Origin: Chrysemys picta bellii
Lineage: Eukaryota > Chordata > Testudines > Emydidae
Reading direction: 5' to 3'
NCBI RefSeq assembly: GCF_011386835.1
Contig: NC_088795.1
Location: 123,149,434 to 123,213,433, forward strand
DNA length: 64,000 bases
Shown piece after piece: positions 1-64,000 of the stretch. Under the pieces are notes generated by a model that did not search any database, was not told the DNA's origin, and worked only from the letters and a program-made list of their open reading frames with translations. Numbering within the stretch: the stretch's first letter is position 1; each line of letters starts with the position of its first letter. Both the position numbers and the translations under genes were made by a program.

Positions 1-405
1 CCCAATGGGGACGGGGCACCGTGCCGCCAGGGATGAAGCCCTAACTACAGGATCAAAGGTGGAGCTAGCTTGATTTCAGCTCCCTTTTACTCCTTCCCCA
101 GGCGTGGCCTGGGGTTAGCTGCCCAGCTGTTTTCAGAAATCAAACCCTGGAAGCTGGGGGATTGGGAAAAGGTCCAGCTAGCTGATTTTTGGTTTTAAAT
201 CTACTTTCTTGGCTCCTTGCAGCACCGAGCTCAGGTCAGGCGAATGCCTTCTTCCCCCGGGTCTGGCTCTCCCTTACACTAACCTGTTGGCTCAAATCCA
301 GGCTGTCTCGGCTACAATTATCCAACCCCAGCTGTACTGGGCTGCAGTGTACAAGCGGAGCTCGGCACTCCTTGTCCCAGTCTCCTGGTCCCAGGGAAGT
401 GACCT
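1..405. other. Unclassified GC-rich intron sequence
   Basis: It abuts the broken end of the DIRS reverse-transcriptase frame at about 405. It has no readable protein of its own and no terminal repeat that I could see. It may be another repeat inserted into, or joined to, the DIRS copy. Confidence 0.4.
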
Positions 406-3262
406 AGGGTAATCGTGTGAAGTTTTACTTTCTTCAGGAATTTGTTCAACTCTCTTAGATCTAATATGGGCCTGAGACCTCCTTTTGTCTTGGGGATCAA
501 GTAACAGGAATAGAAGCCTTTTCTCCTGAGGTCCAACAGTACTTCCTCTCTGGTCCCTATCTGGAGAAGAGATTGGACCTCCTGCTGAGGGGCAGTCTTA
601 TGAGAGTGGTTCGTGAAGAGAGAGACTGGGAAGGTTTGAAGTACATTGTATGGCACACACCTGTTCCACTGTGCTTAAGACCCTCTGCTCTGATGTTGTG
701 TGGGCCTAGGCACTTAGGAATCAGGACAAAAAAGGTAGAACAGACCGAAGTGAGGAGATATACAGTTCTCAACAACCCCATCAAAACGTCTGCCTATAAA
801 AGGTAGCTGGATGCGATGAGCTCACTGACACTGAAGAGGAGGGCGCCCTTTATAGCTCCTTCCCTTTTTCCTAGGCATATGCTGGGGACACCAAAGCTAT
901 GGTGTCGAAAGAGTTGTTGATGAAAATGCTTTCTTTTAGTCACTGGAGTGGTTTATTCCAAGGGACTTAATTGTTGCTATAGAATCTTAAAGACTTTGAA
1001 GCCTGTCATTTCTCTCAGAGAACAGGGTCAGGCCTTCAAACAGACGGTCCTGTATGGTCTGCTGTACTTCTGTGGGTAATCCAGAGGACTGTAACCATGA
1101 CCACCTTCTCCTGGCACGGCCCAATCTTCACTATCCGGACTGTCCTGGAGGGCAGTCTTAGCAACTAGTTAACCCTTCTCCTCCATCACTGAGAACTCTT
1201 GCTTGAAATCCTCTGGTAATTTGTCCTTGAATTTAGCAATGTTCTACCAGAGTATGTAATCTTATCGACTCAGAAGTGCCTGCTGGTTTGCAATCCCAAA
1301 CTCCAAGCCCCCTGAGGAATAAAGTTTATGACCAAACGAATCTAATATTTTTGAGCCTTTGCTCTTAGCTGTGGAGGCTTGGTAACCCTGCCTTTCCCAC
1401 TCATTAGCAGCTCCTACAACAACAGAACCCGGAGAGGGTGACGGAAAAAATGTGTATACCCTTTAGAGGGGGACAAAATACCTCCGGTCAGCTCGTTTCA
1501 CTGTAAGAGCCAGGGAAGAGGGTGTCTACCACAGAGTCTTGACCATCTCCATGACTGCTTCATTGACTGGCAGATCAACCTTAGAAAGGGTGGCAGATAC
1601 TAGAATGTCCACCAACTTGTGAGAATTCTTCAGTGCCAAGAACTGAAAACCACTTGTTTCAGTGGGTCCTGTGGTCTTCGGAGGAGATCAGTCTCCCACT
1701 GTATCAACTGCTTCATCTGGTGACGAAGACAAAGACGCAGCCAGCATCTGAGGTGGTGGTAACTCCATAATCTGTGGTGGAGAAGCTACCCAAGAAGGCT
1801 GGTTGGTCAGGACCAATCAGAATACTAGACACCGGAGAGAGATGCTCTTGGGGCCCAGTACCCATTTCAACATCAGATATTGGGGAACAATGTTCCCGGT
1901 GCCATCACATCTGATGCACTCTCCACAATTGACTAGATGGTTGAGATGAGGTCCTGACTGGAAGAGGGATGCCCCATGGAGCCCAGAGTGGCTACTGGTA
2001 TGGACCCGGGACCCATCCTTTTCCAGGCCATTGCCCCTTAGAAAAAGGCCAATGTTTGGGTTGCTGCATTGTTCATGGCCATGACAATCTTGAAGGAATG
2101 TAAGTGCACTGTGTCCCAGCACTTCTGAGTCTGAGTAGTCAGAAGCTTCGCATAATGGAGATGTTGATGCGGACTCTACCAGAAAGAGGTAACCTGAACC
2201 TGGGGATGGTGATACCAAAGGAAGAAAGGGAGGCTTCCCTTTTGATAAAACTGGTTTGAGAAGAGGACTAGATAGTGGTACTGGGGAGTTCTCGATGCGG
2301 TGAGGGTTGAGCCGTGGGTGCAGGAAGCAGTTGGATGGTTTCCAATGCTGATGAAACCCACACCAAGAGACTGTATATGCCTCTGGGGCAGATGGGAACA
2401 GCATCGACTGTTGGCTCCCCAAATGCTTCTTAGGGGACAGCCTCAATGGACCTGGCACAGGCCCAGAGGCATCAAACCCCTCTTAATAGGCAAGGCTCCT
2501 GGGGCAGCTCTCTCTGCTACATGCTTACTAGAGTCCTTGCCCCATCTCATCTCAACACCAATGTGGAAGAACAAGATACTGAACCCGAGGAAGGTCTGGG
2601 TCTCTTCTTCAGTACCAAGGATCAGGACCACGGAGCTGAAGATACATATGATGGAGCACTGTGTACCGATTGTGAAGTATTTGGGGCGCTCTCCCCACGC
2701 AATGTCTCAGCTGGAAGGTCATAAGCTTGCTTCCATAAGCAAGCACTTATGTCTCACTGCTCTGGTTTGTGTGTTGAAGCCTTTGCAGATGTGACACTTG
2801 TCACTAACTTGTGCCTCACCCAAACACTTCAGGCAGGTCAGATGAGGATCACTGACAGGCATGGGCTTTGAGCATGTCCCACAGGATTTGAACCCTGGGG
2901 AGCCCAGTACTGAGAAAAGAAATGAACCCAAAGGACACAAAAAACAGAAACCTAACACTAATTCACTTGAGAAACTAACAATAATTAACCACTATTTACG
3001 AGGAGTGAGAAATGCAAATGAATAAACAAGTCAGATTGCTCTGACAACCATCACTGGGAGTATGTGGGAAGGGGAGAGGGGAATCGGGGACAACCCCGCT
3101 CTCTTATACCAGCACACAGTGGCTTTTGGCAGCAGAGGGCACTCAAGCCACGCAGACAGATACCGCTGAGGGGGGAAAAAAAATCTGATATCTTTGCATG
3201 AGGCGCACACATCTACAGTGGAATTGCCATGGGAAATCACATGAAGAACCACTCACAATTTC
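406..3262 (-). mobile_element. DIRS-type retrotransposon, 5' part (terminal repeat, gag, start of RT)
   Basis: The element reads right to left. About 3020-3262 is its terminal region, resembling the inverted terminal repeats at 57.9 and 60.8 kb. Next come a cysteine-rich gag start (about 2719-2935, with CGTCSKPMPVSDPHLTCLKC followed by CHIC) and a Ser-rich gag remnant (1817-2458). The N-terminal part of a DIRS reverse transcriptase follows at about 405-656 (GFYSCYLIPKTKGGLRPILD then LRELNKFL). Frames are broken by stops and shifts. The RT stops abruptly at about 405, so the RNase H and recombinase are missing or lie outside. It is a decayed copy in HTT intron 22. Family assignment is by the RT and gag motifs. 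Confidence 0.75.
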
Positions 3263-4039
3263 ATTTTATAGACCCTTTTAAGAATATTACCATGTTTTAA
3301 TCAGTCTAATATAATCATGTAAAAACAAAAAAATGCTCTTTCATAAAGTACATTTTGCACTTCATTATATGAGGTTACATCTTTCATCACTGAAATTGAA
3401 TGTTGGGGGAAATAATATAAACATAGAATTAAAATAACTATCACTTAAAGTTTAAACAGAAGAAAGAACTAATGCAGCAAAACACCCTACAACATTAACA
3501 CAACACAAGTTTTAAGGAGGAAAAACCTTTTCCTCCAGATTAGAATATATTTGACTTATTTTGTACTATTCCATTACATATAAGAGGTTTGGTTTTAAAT
3601 GTAACAAGGAAAAGAGGTGCAACTGAAAACACAAATTATTTTAATAATACTGACCAAAAAAAAGGGACTGACTTGGTAGATATGAACAGATCATATAAAA
3701 AAAATAAAAAGACAGAAATTCATGGTAACTTACCAAATGAGATCAGTGACTATATAATTCAGTGTTTTGTCAGAGACTGACCAGAAACTGATGCTTCAGA
3801 AAAGTTCCCGGAAAACCTACTGTGGCAATTATGGAATTATCATCCTTCCAAAACAGAAAGTTTCTTCCTAATCTCATCAGTTGATGGTTGAATTATGTCT
3901 TGAAGCATGACGTTTATATCCCTCTTTAAAAATGTATGCTAATTTACTTATGGGTGGTTTCATTAATATAAAATGCCACTATAATGGAGAAATGAGTTTC
4001 ACAGACTAGTTGAATTTTGTGTTAAAATGTATTCCCTTT
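3263..4039. other. Intron 22, no feature seen
   Basis: AT-rich sequence without a recognisable repeat family or exon. HTT exon 23 was looked for and not found. Confidence 0.5.
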
Positions 4040-4315
4040 TATCAGTTTTAAATTTACTGCCTTTCACTTTGAGTGTCCAATGGCAGTAAGGTTAAATGGA
4101 AGACAGATGTGACATTGGGTGCTCCTGATTATCTTATGGCATTCCTTATTTTAATACCTCTGCCACACTGCCTCTTATTTGTCTCTCTTGAGAGCTAAAC
4201 ATTCCCAGCCTTTTCACTCTCTTCGTATCTAAGTTTATTCATTGTTCTAACCATTTTCATCATCTATCTCTGGATCCCTTCTATCATCCCCATGTTTTTT
4301 GAGATAGGGTGACCT
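4040..4315 (-). mobile_element. CR1 LINE, old 3' fragment
   Basis: Reverse-oriented text resembles the CR1 region coding for the C-terminal tail of ORF2 (pattern of Leu-rich segments seen as CCTTTTCACTCTCTTCG on the plus strand). Strongly diverged; no open frame. Confidence 0.45.
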
Positions 4316-63892
<59,577 letters not shown>

Positions 63893-64000
63893 TTAACATG
63901 TTAAAAAGTACACTATGGAAAGTTAAATGAATGTTACTGTTTGTGAAGATAGACAGGCTGAAGACTGGATTCCATATTTGTGGTTTTCACTTTTCTTATT

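Overview
This is vertebrate nuclear DNA, very probably from a cryptodire turtle. The only host gene is huntingtin (HTT), on the minus strand. It covers the window from intron 2 (right edge) to intron 22 (left edge), in human exon numbering. Twenty consecutive coding exons (3 to 22) can be placed to the base by protein similarity, GT/AG borders and exon length. They join without a frame break into 2625 nt (875 codons), corresponding roughly to human residues 118-984. Exons 1-2 (polyglutamine/proline-rich N terminus) lie beyond 64000. Exon 23 onward lies left of position 1.

The rest is intron, and most recognisable intron sequence is transposable element. The turtle assignment rests on two copies of a tRNA-derived SINE with a CR1-like 3' tail (tortoise Pol III type), abundant CR1 LINEs, DIRS-type tyrosine-recombinase retrotransposons and several hAT families.

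Layout from right to left, which is the direction of HTT transcription: exons 3-7 at 63.9-53.7 kb, with a DIRS-derived non-autonomous element (57.9-60.8 kb) in intron 4. Intron 7 (8.5 kb) holds a 2.7-kb CR1 (49.7-52.4 kb) beside a DIRS element carrying RT, RNase H and recombinase remnants (45.3-49.4 kb). Exons 8-10 lie at 45.2-43.2 kb. Intron 10 (10.1 kb) holds a 2.8-kb hAT transposon with transposase remnants nested inside a CR1 (35.6-39.6 kb). Exons 11-15 lie at 33.2-23.7 kb. Intron 15 holds an L2-like LINE, two short hAT derivatives of the 2.8-kb element, two further hAT-type elements and a SINE. Exons 16-22 lie at 16.4-4.9 kb. Intron 16 holds a SINE split by a perfect 90-bp palindrome. Intron 22 holds the 5' part of another DIRS element.

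Most notable: (1) a transposon in intron 20 whose 8-bp target-site duplication is exactly the exon 20 splice donor, leaving two copies of the donor; (2) replacement of the caspase-6 site aspartate (human D586) by glutamate; (3) exon 12 running open for 53 codons past its donor into sequence repeating an exon-encoded EGPD motif; (4) one hAT family present as a long transposase-bearing copy plus two internally deleted copies; (5) a DIRS derivative with inverted terminal repeats but no polymerase. I saw no bacterial, viral, CRISPR or RNA-gene feature other than the tRNA-like SINE heads.
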